From contig NZ_SELP01000005.1 of NCBI RefSeq assembly GCF_004145845.1, positions 185,616 to 249,615 of the forward strand: 64,000 bases of DNA, written 5' to 3'. The DNA is from Loktanella sp. IMCC34160. Lineage in GTDB: Bacteria > Pseudomonadota > Alphaproteobacteria > Rhodobacterales > Rhodobacteraceae. The position numbers and the translations under genes are program-made. Each line of letters begins with the position of its first letter. The stretch's first letter is position 1. The notes under the pieces were generated by a model. The model made no database searches. It worked only from the letters and a program-made list of their open reading frames with translations, and had not been told where the DNA came from. Of this stretch, positions 1 to 8,944 are shown one piece after another.

Positions 1-1
1 C

Positions 2-136
2 AGACGAGCGGACCGCCGTGCGAGTCGTGGCAGGGCTCCAATGATCGCGAAAGCCCGCAGGCTGTTCTTCGAGGTTCAACGGATCATCGCCCACTACTTG
101 GGCTACGCCCCGAATGCGGACTGGACGCTAGACTAG
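2..136 (+). CDS. C-terminal fragment of an unidentified protein (cut by the window edge)
   Basis: An open frame runs in from the left edge and ends at a TAG at 134-136, giving 44 residues that finish in a hydrophobic/aromatic stretch (RRLFFEVQRIIAHYLG) and an acidic end. I do not recognise the family. The gene's body lies outside the window. Its stop overlaps by a few bases the stop of the convergent HNH gene that follows, so the two genes meet tail to tail. It could be a chance open frame, since only 135 bases are visible; the codon choice is GC-rich and unlike the AT-richer neighbour. Confidence 0.35.
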   Translation, partial: RRADRRASRGRAPMIAKARRLFFEVQRIIAHYLGYAPNADWTLD

Positions 137-1312
137 ATCAGTCTCGTCGCCCCAGTTTTCAACGTCGTCTTCTTCGTAGTGTGCGTACGGATTGCGGAAG
201 TGGCCGCTTTTAAAAAGGGTATGTGCATAATCTCGTTTCTTGAGGTCGCCATTATTTGAGCAAATTCCCAAGACTGTTCCGCTAATGACAAAATGACCCT
301 TTTCGCGCGTCAAACTCTTGACGTGTATGAGGCTGCCTTGGTTCTGAGTTCCGGTAAGCCATATTGCTTTCGATGAGCTTGAAGTGGCTTCCCAGCGATC
401 AAAAACAAATTCAATAGTTACACCATTAACAGACCGCGATCCGAGACATATTTGTCCGCGACCAGTGCCGTTCTTCTTTTCGGTCAGTGGCGAAAAAATT
501 TGTTTTCCTTGAACGAAAATGAAATCTCCGGGCGCTAGTCCGGGACCCAGAGTTCCTTTGTCCAAATAGTCCGAAATATTGATAATTGGAATAATTTTGA
601 TAACTTCATGGAGGACCTGCGTTACAAAGAAATAGCGCTGCATCCCAAGTTCGCCTTGGTACATGTAGAATAGGCCATCATTTTTGATCGGGGTTGGCAG
701 CCCATTTTTCTGCGCCACTCCCATTGCAACAAGTTGGCGGAAGTGTTTCACTTCTGTTGTCTTGATGCCTTGAGATAAGGCGATTTCAAATACCCTAAGC
801 TCGTTGACATAATTCCAGTTTGAGTACTCTAGCCTCATGGCTTGGAGTATGGATTCGGAATCGAACAATTTCACCTCTCTTTCCCACCTTACATTAAATT
901 CGGTGAGGGTCTTGGGGTCGAGGTTCTGAGCCAAATCTTTCTTTGAGTGTGCGTCACTGTGGTGCTTCAAGCATAGAACGGCGAGGTTATCCGGCGCATG
1001 GGAGCGGCTTCTGGCCCATTCATCTATGTGGTGAACGATGATTGGTAGCTCAGGATCGCGACAGATACAGCATTGAAATCGATTGTCGAAAAGCAGCTTT
1101 GAAAGAGTATTGTCAGGGATAGGTGGGCGCTGCTCTTGGTAAAGCTTCGTGATAAATACATCGCTCAGTCCGGCAGCTTTCAATTCGTCTTTTGACGAGG
1201 TCTTGAGTTTCGAAATTGTCCAGCCATCTACTCTGAGTTTTTGGGCGGTCGCGGAGTCAACCCCTCTTGCGATGAGGGCCTTTTCGGTTTGATGCACGGC
1301 GGTTCTGTCCAC
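128..1312 (-). CDS. HNH endonuclease-domain protein, probably horizontally acquired
   Basis: The 394-residue product starts at a GTG (1312). Residues about 1-60 are a helical segment resembling a helix-hairpin-helix/SAM-like fold. Residues about 80-125 form an HNH/McrA-type zinc finger nuclease core: Cys81, Cys82 and Cys84, the His94-His95 pair, Asn109, Cys114 and His117-His118-x3-His122. HNH domains cut DNA with a single metal ion. The C-terminal 270 residues match nothing I recognise and could be a target-sensing domain. Base composition is clearly lower in GC (by eye about 45-50%) than the neighbouring genes, which suggests transfer. It stands alone, convergent to a truncated gene. Candidates are a solitary restriction nuclease or a defence effector nuclease, but nothing here proves a role. 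Confidence 0.75.
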   Translation of the reverse strand: MDRTAVHQTEKALIARGVDSATAQKLRVDGWTISKLKTSSKDELKAAGLSDVFITKLYQEQRPPIPDNTLSKLLFDNRFQCCICRDPELPIIVHHIDEWARSRSHAPDNLAVLCLKHHSDAHSKKDLAQNLDPKTLTEFNVRWEREVKLFDSESILQAMRLEYSNWNYVNELRVFEIALSQGIKTTEVKHFRQLVAMGVAQKNGLPTPIKNDGLFYMYQGELGMQRYFFVTQVLHEVIKIIPIINISDYLDKGTLGPGLAPGDFIFVQGKQIFSPLTEKKNGTGRGQICLGSRSVNGVTIEFVFDRWEATSSSSKAIWLTGTQNQGSLIHVKSLTREKGHFVISGTVLGICSNNGDLKKRDYAHTLFKSGHFRNPYAHYEEDDVENWGDETDLV

Positions 1313-1784
1313 ATTCTCAAATTGTTCAGGCAGTGTGGACTTGAACTGCGTAGCATATCAACTGGAAATCAATTTGGCAGCTATGGAGACATGACCGCTT
1401 GGCCACGTCGAGGTCAAATGTCGCGACGGTTTCGGATTGGGCGGCGAGTGCAATCCACATTTGCTCATGGCTTACTGGCTGGGGCAGCGTGCGGCCACTT
1501 CCTTTCAATGTTCTCGCGTGAGCAGCATCGAGCGAGCAGGTGCAGCGAATGGCCGGAAGGTCCGCAAAGCTGCCCCTCGGACCCTAATAATCACCAAGGC
1601 GGCACCAGAGGGAAAGTGAGTATCCATTGTCAGGTATTGCACATTGGGTTGCCCGCCGTTTTCGGGTGCCCCGACGACCTGCCGCGCAGGATCGCGCAAT
1701 TGTAAGGTGGGTCTTGACCCACCCTCCCTTGCCGGGCGGGGCTGGCTGCGCCTATAACCCCCGAAACCGCCGCAGGAGACCCAC
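1313..1784. other. Gene-free stretch between the HNH gene and pyrB, possibly degenerate
   Basis: About 470 bases carry no convincing gene. Short frames exist on both strands but lack ribosome sites and conserved-looking sequence. The left half (about 1320-1510) reads like decayed coding DNA rather than a regulatory region. The right half holds a perfect inverted repeat at 1706-1723 and must contain the pyrB promoter. It marks the junction between the low-GC HNH gene and the conserved pyr operon. Confidence 0.5.
1706..1723. promoter_or_regulatory. Perfect 8-bp inverted repeat upstream of pyrB
   Basis: GGTGGGTC, two bases (TT), then GACCCACC. It lies about 60 bases upstream of the pyrB start. 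It is followed by CT-rich rather than T-rich sequence, so it is not a classical intrinsic terminator for the plus strand. It could be an operator, a leader hairpin or a remnant of an upstream terminator. Confidence 0.45.
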
Positions 1785-2744
1785 ATGGCATTCCGCGCCC
1801 AGCATCTTCTGGGGATCGAACACCTCGCCCCAGATGAGATTACCACGCTGCTTGATCTGGCCGACAGATACGCCAATGAAAACCGCGATCGGGTGTCGCA
1901 CAAGGACGTGCTGGCGGGGCTGACCCAGATCAACATGTTCTTCGAAAACTCGACCCGGACGCAGGCCAGTTTCGAACTGGCGGGCAAACGGCTTGGCGCG
2001 GATGTGATGAACATGTCGATGGGCACGTCCAGCGTGAAGAAGGGCGAAACCCTGATCGATACGGCGCTGACCCTGAACGCCATGCACCCCGACCTACTGG
2101 TGGTGCGTCACCCCAATTCCGGCGCCGTGGACCTGTTGGCGCAAAAGGTGAACTGCGCGGTGCTGAACGCGGGCGACGGGCGGCACGAACATCCGACGCA
2201 GGCGCTGTTGGACGCTTTGACCATCCGCAGGGCCAAAGGCCGGTTGCACCGCCTGTCTGTCGCGATTTGTGGCGATATCCTGCACAGCCGCGTCGCGCGG
2301 TCCAACATCATGCTTCTGGGCAAGATGGAGAACCGGGTCCGGCTGGTCGCCCCGCCGACGCTGATGCCCGCCGGGGTTGCCGACCTTGGGGTCGAGGTCT
2401 TCGACGATATGGAAGAGGGCCTGAAAGATGTGGACGTGGTGATGATGCTGCGCCTTCAGAAAGAGCGGATGGATGGCGGGTTCGTCCCGTCCGAGCGCGA
2501 ATATTTCCACCGCTATGGTCTGGATGCGGCGAAACTGTCCCATGCCAAGGACGATGCCATTGTCATGCACCCCGGCCCGATGAACCGAGGGGTCGAGATC
2601 GACGGGACCATCGCAGACGACATCAACCGCTCTGTCATTCAGGAACAGGTGGAAATGGGCGTGGCCGTGCGCATGGCCGCGATGGATCTTCTGGCCCGCA
2701 ACCTGCGCGCGGCCAAGGCCGAGAACCGGAAGGTCATGGTGTGA
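1785..2744 (+). CDS. pyrB: Aspartate carbamoyltransferase catalytic subunit
   Basis: It catalyses carbamoyl phosphate + L-aspartate to N-carbamoyl-L-aspartate, the committed step of pyrimidine synthesis, in the cytoplasm. The 319 residues are the normal length for a catalytic chain. The carbamoyl-phosphate loop F-E-N-S-T-R-T lies at about residues 53-59, the [11 protein letters not shown] segment is present, and the MHPGP-N-RG motif lies near residue 262. An AGGAG ribosome site precedes the ATG at good spacing. The next gene starts inside its stop (GTGA overlap). It is followed two genes on by a dihydroorotase homologue lacking catalytic residues, so PyrB may form the dodecameric PyrB-PyrX type complex. 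No pyrI regulatory chain is present. Confidence 0.97.
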   Translation: MAFRAQHLLGIEHLAPDEITTLLDLADRYANENRDRVSHKDVLAGLTQINMFFENSTRTQASFELAGKRLGADVMNMSMGTSSVKKGETLIDTALTLNAMHPDLLVVRHPNSGAVDLLAQKVNCAVLNAGDGRHEHPTQALLDALTIRRAKGRLHRLSVAICGDILHSRVARSNIMLLGKMENRVRLVAPPTLMPAGVADLGVEVFDDMEEGLKDVDVVMMLRLQKERMDGGFVPSEREYFHRYGLDAAKLSHAKDDAIVMHPGPMNRGVEIDGTIADDINRSVIQEQVEMGVAVRMAAMDLLARNLRAAKAENRKVMV

Positions 2745-3244
2745 CGCAGCCCATCCCCGTCACCCCCGGCAAACCCGGCGCGATCTGGGTCTTTGCCCTG
2801 ACCGGCCCGGCGGATGACCTCGGGCCTGTGGCCGTGGCGCTTGGGGTAGAGGAGCTTGACGAGATCCGGACAGAGATCGTCACGCTTGCCGATCTTGGAG
2901 AGCTTGGCCTCGCCGGGTATTTGCGCGACGGATATGGCATCGGGCAGGACGCGCTGGCGGCATTGGACGTTGACGCGGCGGAGGTGTTGATCCTGTCCGC
3001 CACCGCCCTACCCGAAGGCACAGGCACACTGCGCCCGGCCCCCTCTCTGCGTTTCATCGGGCAATTCCACGAAAACCGCCCGCCGGTGACCTTTCATCCC
3101 CTGCCGGAAGGCACAGCCGAGGGGATACTGGCCCCTGAACCTACTCCCCGTCCGATGTCCGATGCCCGGATCGGCGGCATGGTGGCCACGGCGGTTCTGG
3201 TGCTGCTTGCGCTGCTTGTTGTCGTGATGATCTGGATTGCATGA
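2741..3244 (+). CDS. Conserved small membrane-anchored protein of the pyr operon
   Basis: The 167-residue product starts at a GTG that overlaps the pyrB stop by four bases. The first 140 residues look like a soluble alpha/beta domain. Residues about 143-165 are one strongly hydrophobic helix ([19 protein letters not shown]) ending at the C-terminus, so the protein is probably tail-anchored. I do not recognise a functional domain. Its position between pyrB and the dihydroorotase-like gene implies co-transcription, but does not show a role in pyrimidine synthesis. Confidence 0.85.
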   Translation: MTQPIPVTPGKPGAIWVFALTGPADDLGPVAVALGVEELDEIRTEIVTLADLGELGLAGYLRDGYGIGQDALAALDVDAAEVLILSATALPEGTGTLRPAPSLRFIGQFHENRPPVTFHPLPEGTAEGILAPEPTPRPMSDARIGGMVATAVLVLLALLVVVMIWIA

Positions 3245-3302
3245 TGCGGCGGCTGCCAAAGACGATACGGCCCGACCAAGGGACCAGGAAGGACGACGGA
3301 CA

Positions 3303-4580
3303 ATGACCGAAACGCTTTTCACCAATGCCCGGCTGATCGACCCGGTGGCCCTGACCGACAGTGTCGGCTGGCTTTTGGTGCGGGATGGCCGGATCGCCGA
3401 TAGTGGCACCGGGGCTGCGCCCACGACTAAGGGCGAAACGGTGGACTGCGCCGGGGCCTGCCTTGCGCCGGGCATCGTCGATATCGGTGTCCAGATCGGC
3501 GAACCGGGGGAACGGCACAAGGAAAGCTTCCGTTCCGCCGGGCGCGCGGCGGCGGCGGGGGGCGTGACCACAATGGTGACCCGGCCCGACACCGCCACCC
3601 CGATCGACACGCCTGAAACGCTGGAATTCGTCGCCCGCCGGGCCCAGTCGGAAACCCCGGTCCATGTGCTCCCGATGGCCGCCCTGACCAAGGGCCGCGA
3701 CGGGCGCGAGATGTCCGAGATCGGGTTCCTGATGGATGCGGGCGCGGTCGCCTTTACCGACGGGATGCAGGTGATCGAGAACACCAAGGTCTATGGCCGC
3801 GCCCTGTCCTATGCCCGCAGCCTTGGCGCGCTGGTCATCGGCCATGTGCAGGAACCGGGCCTGTCCAAGGGGGCGGTCGCGACCAAGGGCAAGTTCGCCT
3901 CGCTTCGCGGGTTGCCGGACGTGTCGCCGATGGCGGAACGCATGGGGCTGGACCGGGATATCTCCATGCTGGAAATGACCGGTGCGAAGTATCACGCCGA
4001 CCAGATCACCACCGCCCGCGCCCTGCCCGCCCTTGAACGCGCAAAACGCAACGGGCTGGACATCACGGCGGGGGTCAGCATTCACCATCTGACCCTGAAT
4101 GAATTCGACGTGGCCGATTACCGGACCTTCTTCAAATTCACCCCACCGCTGCGGTCCGAAGATGACCGGATCGCCGTGATCGAGGCGGTGAAAAGCGGGC
4201 TGATCGACATCATCTGTTCCATGCACACGCCGCAGGACGAGGAATCCAAGCGGCTGCCGTTTGAAGAGGCCGCCAGCGGCGCGGTGGGGCTTGAAACCCT
4301 TCTGCCTGCCGGGTTGCGGCTGGTGCACGGGGATCACCTGACACTGCCGGAACTGTTCCGCGCCTTGTCGCTGAACCCGGCCCGCCGGTTGGAACTGGAC
4401 TGCGGACGGTTGCAAGTGGGTGCGCCTGCCGATCTGGTGCTGTTCGATCCCGACGCGCCTTTCCTTCTGGATCGCAGCACGCTTTTGTCCCGGTCCAAGA
4501 ATACCCCCTTTGACGGCGCGCGGATGCAGGGCAAGGTGGTGGGAACCTGGGTCAATGGGGTCCGGGTCCACGGAGAATAG
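3303..4580 (+). CDS. pyrX: Dihydroorotase-like protein lacking catalytic residues (PyrX/PyrC'-type)
   Basis: The 425-residue protein has the type I dihydroorotase fold and is commonly annotated pyrC, but key active-site residues are replaced. The metal-binding D-x-H-x-H-x-R segment is D60-I-G62-V-Q64-I-G66, so both histidines and the substrate arginine are gone. The usual T-D-H-A-P-H is S306-M-H-T-P-Q311, so the catalytic aspartate is methionine. The substrate asparagine of the M-P-N motif is Arg94. Asp153, His181 and His261-His262 remain. In Pseudomonas and relatives such an inactive homologue (PyrC', also called pseudo-DHO) is needed to assemble active PyrB, and the location just after pyrB fits that. 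A working dihydroorotase should be encoded elsewhere. The ATG at 3303 is preferred; an in-frame upstream extension has no ribosome site. Confidence 0.9.
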   Translation: MTETLFTNARLIDPVALTDSVGWLLVRDGRIADSGTGAAPTTKGETVDCAGACLAPGIVDIGVQIGEPGERHKESFRSAGRAAAAGGVTTMVTRPDTATPIDTPETLEFVARRAQSETPVHVLPMAALTKGRDGREMSEIGFLMDAGAVAFTDGMQVIENTKVYGRALSYARSLGALVIGHVQEPGLSKGAVATKGKFASLRGLPDVSPMAERMGLDRDISMLEMTGAKYHADQITTARALPALERAKRNGLDITAGVSIHHLTLNEFDVADYRTFFKFTPPLRSEDDRIAVIEAVKSGLIDIICSMHTPQDEESKRLPFEEAASGAVGLETLLPAGLRLVHGDHLTLPELFRALSLNPARRLELDCGRLQVGAPADLVLFDPDAPFLLDRSTLLSRSKNTPFDGARMQGKVVGTWVNGVRVHGE

Positions 4581-4582
4581 CT

Positions 4583-5191
4583 ATGCCCGACCTGACCAGC
4601 AGCGCCAGTATCCTGATCCTTTGGGCCGTGATCGGCTATGGGCTGGGATCCATCCCGTTTGGCATGGTTCTGTCGAAGGTCATGAACCTTGGTGATCTGC
4701 GCAAGATCGGGTCCGGCAATATCGGGGCCACCAATGTGCTGCGCACCGGGAACAAGAAAGCGGCGGCACTGACCCTGCTTCTGGACGGGGGCAAGGGGGC
4801 CGTGGCGGTTCTTCTGGCCCGTGCCTTCGCGGCCGAGGACGCGGCGCAACTGGCGGGCTTTGCCGCCTTCCTTGGCCATTGCTTTCCCGTCTGGCTGGGG
4901 TTTCGGGGCGGCAAGGGGGTGGCAACCTTTATCGGCACCATGCTGGCCGTGTCCTGGCCTGTCGGGCTGGCCGCCTGCGCCACATGGCTGTTCATCGCGG
5001 CGCTGTTTCGCTACTCGTCGCTTGCCGCACTCACCGCCGCAGGGCTGTCTCCGATCTGGTCGATCGTTCTGGATGGCGGATCGGTCCTGATCCTCGGGGT
5101 CGCGCTGGCGGTGCTGATCTATATCCGGCACTGGGGCAACATCCGGCGGCTGCGGGACGGAACCGAAAGCCGGATCGGACAGAAGGGCTAG
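4583..5191 (+). CDS. plsY: Acyl phosphate:glycerol-3-phosphate acyltransferase
   Basis: This inner-membrane enzyme transfers the acyl group from acyl phosphate to glycerol 3-phosphate, making lysophosphatidic acid for phospholipid synthesis; it works with PlsX. The 202 residues form five predicted membrane helices. The phosphate-binding loops are visible: GSGNIGATN at residues 43-51 and FRGGKGVATF near residue 112, together with the LDGGKG segment. It begins two bases after the dihydroorotase-like gene stop, so it is probably in the same transcript. Confidence 0.96.
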   Translation: MPDLTSSASILILWAVIGYGLGSIPFGMVLSKVMNLGDLRKIGSGNIGATNVLRTGNKKAAALTLLLDGGKGAVAVLLARAFAAEDAAQLAGFAAFLGHCFPVWLGFRGGKGVATFIGTMLAVSWPVGLAACATWLFIAALFRYSSLAALTAAGLSPIWSIVLDGGSVLILGVALAVLIYIRHWGNIRRLRDGTESRIGQKG

Positions 5192-5279
5192 AACCCGACT
5201 TTCCCCAGCCGCGCCCTATTCCCGCCAAAGTTGCAGGCGATCCTTCCCGGAACGCGCACAATAATCCGGGTATCGAGCA

Positions 5280-6158
5280 ATGGGTTTCCCGACTGCATTT
5301 GAGAATTTCCTTTTCCGTGGCTTCAATTTCTGGGATCGCGCCAAGCGGTCTGAGTATTGGTGGATCTTGCCGCTTCTTTGGATCGGCATATTTGCGATGC
5401 TCTATCTGGATCTCGGCGACATCTGGGAGAAGCTGCAAAACTATGAAAAGCCGTCGCTGAACCCGCTTCACTATGGGTCGGGGCTGTTGTTCTTCGTCAC
5501 ACTGATCCCGCGCTATGCGCTGACGGTTCGCCGGTTGAACGATGCCGGGCGGTCCCCGAAATGGGCGCTTTTGCCGCTCAAGGCGACGATCGTTGCGATC
5601 TGGGCGGTGCTGGGGATCCTGTCGGCGGCCCTGACCGCCGGGATTGGCAGCATGTCCGAGATGGACGGCCTTGCCTTTGCCCTTGGCATCATGTCCCTGA
5701 CCGACGGCGATAGCTTCTGGCCCGCGATGTTCGCCCTTGCGCAATCCGTGGACGGGTCGACCGTTCTGGACATCCTGCGGGGCGTTGACTGGCCCAGCCC
5801 GGCGGCGATTGCCGGGAATATCTCTGGCACGATGGCGGCGGATCCAACGATGGCCACCGCCGGAATGCTGATCATCGGCGGCCTGATCTTTGGCCCGCCG
5901 ATCATGATGATGATCTTCGTGCTGTTCATGGTGGCCCCGTCCAAGCTGAACGCGTCGGACTATACCCGTGGGCAGGCGGCATTTCTTGACCAGCAGCCCC
6001 GCAAGGCCCGGCCAGAAAAGTCATCCGCCTATGCCGCCTATGCCATTCTGGACAAGGTCCACAATCAGCCCAGCGCCGAGGCCGCCGTTGCCCGCAAGGC
6101 CGAGGTGCAAAGCCTGTACCAAAGCCGAGTGTTGCGCCGGCCGCAGACCGATCAGTAG
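5280..6158 (+). CDS. DUF805 family membrane protein
   Basis: The 292-residue integral membrane protein has the DUF805 signature near its N-terminus: F-x-F-x-G-R/NFWDRAKRSEYW-W at about 12-27, then hydrophobic helices and the charged TVRRLNDAGRSPKW loop near residue 82. There are about five hydrophobic helices in total, followed by a soluble C-terminal tail of about 70 residues rich in Ala, Lys and Arg. Molecular function is unknown for the family. Its 3' end overlaps the convergent gshA by seven bases. Confidence 0.88.
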   Translation: MGFPTAFENFLFRGFNFWDRAKRSEYWWILPLLWIGIFAMLYLDLGDIWEKLQNYEKPSLNPLHYGSGLLFFVTLIPRYALTVRRLNDAGRSPKWALLPLKATIVAIWAVLGILSAALTAGIGSMSEMDGLAFALGIMSLTDGDSFWPAMFALAQSVDGSTVLDILRGVDWPSPAAIAGNISGTMAADPTMATAGMLIIGGLIFGPPIMMMIFVLFMVAPSKLNASDYTRGQAAFLDQQPRKARPEKSSAYAAYAILDKVHNQPSAEAAVARKAEVQSLYQSRVLRRPQTDQ

Positions 6159-7522
6159 CTGAAGTCGCCGTAGATCCGGGTCAGGTCGCCGTTCCAGTCG
6201 CCGTTGTAGGCATCAAGCAGTTCGTCGGCCGGGGTCTTGCCCGTCTCGACACTGTCTTCCAGCGCGTGCAGGAAGTGCCGTTCGTCCTGCACCATCCCGC
6301 CAAGCCCGGGGCGCGCCCGTGCCTTCAGACCGGCGCGGGCGATGTCCAGCACTTTGGTCGCAAGGTCCTGCATCTTGCGCCCGCCCACCGTGGCCTGAAG
6401 CCCGTCGACCGAGGCCGCGACCCGCCATGCCTCGCGCGTTTCCGCATCCCAGCCCTTGGCCAGATCCCAGGCCGCATCCAGCGACGACTGGTCATACATC
6501 AGCCCGACCCAAAGCGCAGGCAGGGCGCACAGCCGCCGCCAGGGGCCGCCATCGGCGCCGCGCATTTCGATGAATTGCTTGATCCGCGCCTCGGGGAAGA
6601 CCGTCGTCAGATGGTCCGCCCAATCCGACAGGGTCGGCGTTTCGCCGGGCAACGCGGGAAGTTTGCCGTCAAGAAAATCGCGGAACGACTGTCCCAGCGC
6701 GTTTATGTATTTCCCGTCGCGATAGACGAAATACATCGGCACATCGAGAACCCAGTCGACCCAGCGTTCAAAGCCCATGCCGTCTTCGAACACCCAGGGC
6801 AGCATCCCGGTCCGGTCGGCGTCCAGATCGCGCCAGATCCGCGACCGCCAGCTCTTGTGCCCGTTCACCTTGCCATCGAAGAAGGGCGAGTTGGCGAACA
6901 GCGCGGTGGCCACGGGCTGAAGCGCCAGCGCGACCCGCAGTTTCTGCACCATGTCCGCCTCGGACCCGAAATCGAGGTTCACCTGAACCGTGCAGGTCCG
7001 GTACATCATCTGTTTGCCGTGGGTGCCGACCCGGTCCATGTAGTCGGTCATCAGCCGGTAGCGCCCCTTGGGCATCATCGGCATATCTTCGTGGCTCCAG
7101 ATCGGGGCCGCGCCAAGACCGATGAAACCAACGCCGATTTCGTCGGCGATGTCCTTCACCTCGCGCAGGTGGGTGTTCACCTCGTCGCAGGTCTGGTGGA
7201 TGGTCTCAAGCGGCGCGCCGGACAGTTCCAACTGCCCACCCGGCTCGAGCGAGACATTCGCGCCGTCCTTTTTCAGCCCGATGATGTGGTCACCTTCGAA
7301 AATCGGTTCCCAGCCATAGCGGAACCGCAGGCCTTCCAGCACCGCCTTGACCGACCGTTCCCCGTCATAGGGCAGCGGGCGCAGGGTGTCCTTGCAATAG
7401 CCGAATTTCTCGTGCTCGGTCCCGATGCGCCAGTCTTCCTTGGGCTTACAGCCCTGCTCAAGGTATTCGGCCAGTTGTTCGCGCCGTTCGATCGGGCCGC
7501 CGCCGGACTGGGGAATGGACAT
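6152..7522 (-). CDS. gshA: Glutamate--cysteine ligase, plant/alphaproteobacterial type
   Basis: It makes gamma-glutamylcysteine from glutamate, cysteine and ATP, the first step of glutathione synthesis, in the cytoplasm. The 456 residues match the GCS2 class found in alphaproteobacteria and plants rather than the E. coli class. Visible landmarks are RIGTEHEKFGY near residue 32, VSLEPGGQLELSGAP near 92 and the YRTCTVQVNLDF region near 160. I chose the ATG at 7522 (MSIPQSGG); a frame extending 35 codons upstream has no family-like sequence. It is transcribed away from the membrane-protein/GNAT/rsmE cluster's downstream end. Confidence 0.95.
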   Translation of the reverse strand: MSIPQSGGGPIERREQLAEYLEQGCKPKEDWRIGTEHEKFGYCKDTLRPLPYDGERSVKAVLEGLRFRYGWEPIFEGDHIIGLKKDGANVSLEPGGQLELSGAPLETIHQTCDEVNTHLREVKDIADEIGVGFIGLGAAPIWSHEDMPMMPKGRYRLMTDYMDRVGTHGKQMMYRTCTVQVNLDFGSEADMVQKLRVALALQPVATALFANSPFFDGKVNGHKSWRSRIWRDLDADRTGMLPWVFEDGMGFERWVDWVLDVPMYFVYRDGKYINALGQSFRDFLDGKLPALPGETPTLSDWADHLTTVFPEARIKQFIEMRGADGGPWRRLCALPALWVGLMYDQSSLDAAWDLAKGWDAETREAWRVAASVDGLQATVGGRKMQDLATKVLDIARAGLKARARPGLGGMVQDERHFLHALEDSVETGKTPADELLDAYNGDWNGDLTRIYGDFSY

Positions 7523-7596
7523 CTGGGTTCTCCGTGAAAGGCTAGGGAAAAGGCGCTGTTTCGGGGGGCAAGTCGTGTCGCTGTTCGGCGGGGAAG

Positions 7597-8112
7597 TCAA
7601 TGCAGCAGGGCGGCGGTTCGGCGCCATATGACGACACGCGCAGGGCCTGTGCGGGAAAGCACATCCAGCATGTCCTGCGTCCGCATTCCTGGAAGGGCCG
7701 AAAACAGGTCGAACAGATCATCGGCCCCTTCGGCGTTGATAGGAACGAACAGCGGTTCCTGCCCCGCCGCGCGCAAGACCCAGTGCGGCGGCGCGCCGGT
7801 GGGGTCGTATTCAAGGCTGGTCAGATCACCCATTTCCATCACCCCGCCAGACAGGGGGCCATAATAGACAAGCCGACGTTCGTCGATTGTGACGATCCCG
7901 GCCCCGCCGCCGCCGCGCCGGAACCGGCCCTTTTGCAGCCCCGCAATTGCCAGCAGGACCGCCGCAAGGGTCAGTGCCCAGCCAATCCATTGCAGCACGC
8001 CGAAACTGGTCAGGCCCCACCAAAGCCCAAGTGCCAGCACCGCCAAAGCGGTCAACAGCTCGCGCCAGCGCCAAAGGGCCGCACGGGCTTCGGGGCGGAG
8101 GAACTCAGCCAT
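7597..8112 (-). CDS. Conserved membrane protein with two N-terminal helices
   Basis: The product is about 171 residues. Residues about 17-60 form two adjacent hydrophobic helices (LLTALAVLALGLWWGL and IGWALTLAAVLLAIAGL). A soluble domain of about 100 residues follows, which looks like a PH-like or small beta domain. The start is the second of two tandem ATGs; GGAGAG sits five bases upstream of it, and the first ATG at 8115 is also possible. Its start overlaps the stop of the upstream GNAT gene, so translation is coupled. I do not know its function. Confidence 0.82.
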   Translation of the reverse strand: MAEFLRPEARAALWRWRELLTALAVLALGLWWGLTSFGVLQWIGWALTLAAVLLAIAGLQKGRFRRGGGGAGIVTIDERRLVYYGPLSGGVMEMGDLTSLEYDPTGAPPHWVLRAAGQEPLFVPINAEGADDLFDLFSALPGMRTQDMLDVLSRTGPARVVIWRRTAALLH

Positions 8113-8944
8113 CATATCTCTCCGGTTTGGAAAACAAGGCGAGCGTCCAGTCCCCAATCCGCTCGAAACCAATCGCGACATAGGCCCGCGCGGCGCTGTC
8201 TGAGGCGGCAAAGAGCGTGGCAAGCTGGACGCCGCGATCGCGTGCCTCGGCCAGATGCAGCGCAAGCGCGCGGCGGGCGTGGCCACGCCCCCGCAGATCG
8301 GGCGGGGTATAGACGCCGCCGATCTGCACGGCGGTGGGTTGCCAAGCATTGAACCCGGTGGTGGCCAAGGCACGGTGGTCGTGCATCAATACCCGGTGCG
8401 ATCCGTGTTCGATATATTGGTCCACCGCCCTTTCGCCATCGGCCCGTGCAGCCTCGGGCGCCATGCCCAGCGCCTCCTCGCCATAGGCCGCGCGCCAGCC
8501 GATCATTTCGTCCCGGTCTGCATCCTCAAGCGGGTGAAGCAGTCCGGGTCCGTCCGGCACGGTCAGTCTGGACAGGTCCAGGTCAAAATGCGGCTCGTCC
8601 CGGTTCAGGGTCATCAGCACCCCGTCAAGGCCCAACTGCCGCAGCAGGGCGCGCGACTGGTCCTTGGGGCCGATGACGCCGGTTATGTCGCGACCGCGCA
8701 GGATATGGGCCGCATCTTCGAACTCCATCCCCGGCAGGGCCGGCATCACCATCCCGCCTTTGCCGATGGTGAGAACGCCGGTGACATCATCCCCTTTGGT
8801 CGCGAACCACATCGAAGGGGCATAGGGGTGGTCGCCATCCAGCCCGAACCGGTCAAGGTTCGACAGGTGAAACATCGTCTGGGTGATCCGCCGTTCAAGA
8901 AAGGACCGGATCGCGGGCAAATCCGCCGGCGTCGCCCGCTGCAT
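8105..8944 (-). CDS. GNAT-family N-acetyltransferase
   Basis: The 279-residue protein has the acetyl-CoA-binding motif of the GNAT fold in its C-terminal half (VYTPPDLRGRGHARRAL, about residues 210-226), followed by a typical A-x-x-A-Y-x-x-I-G-F-E segment. The N-terminal half is a divergent second GNAT-like unit. The substrate cannot be inferred. The ATG at 8944 overlaps the rsmE stop by one base (TGATG), so the two are coupled; a GTG one codon upstream is a weaker alternative. Confidence 0.88.
   Translation of the reverse strand: MQRATPADLPAIRSFLERRITQTMFHLSNLDRFGLDGDHPYAPSMWFATKGDDVTGVLTIGKGGMVMPALPGMEFEDAAHILRGRDITGVIGPKDQSRALLRQLGLDGVLMTLNRDEPHFDLDLSRLTVPDGPGLLHPLEDADRDEMIGWRAAYGEEALGMAPEAARADGERAVDQYIEHGSHRVLMHDHRALATTGFNAWQPTAVQIGGVYTPPDLRGRGHARRALALHLAEARDRGVQLATLFAASDSAARAYVAIGFERIGDWTLALFSKPERYDG

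Noticed and set aside
7523..7627. A 35-codon N-terminal extension of gshA
   Set aside because: The extension is rich in Pro and Arg and unlike the family, and the ATG at 7522 matches the usual start.
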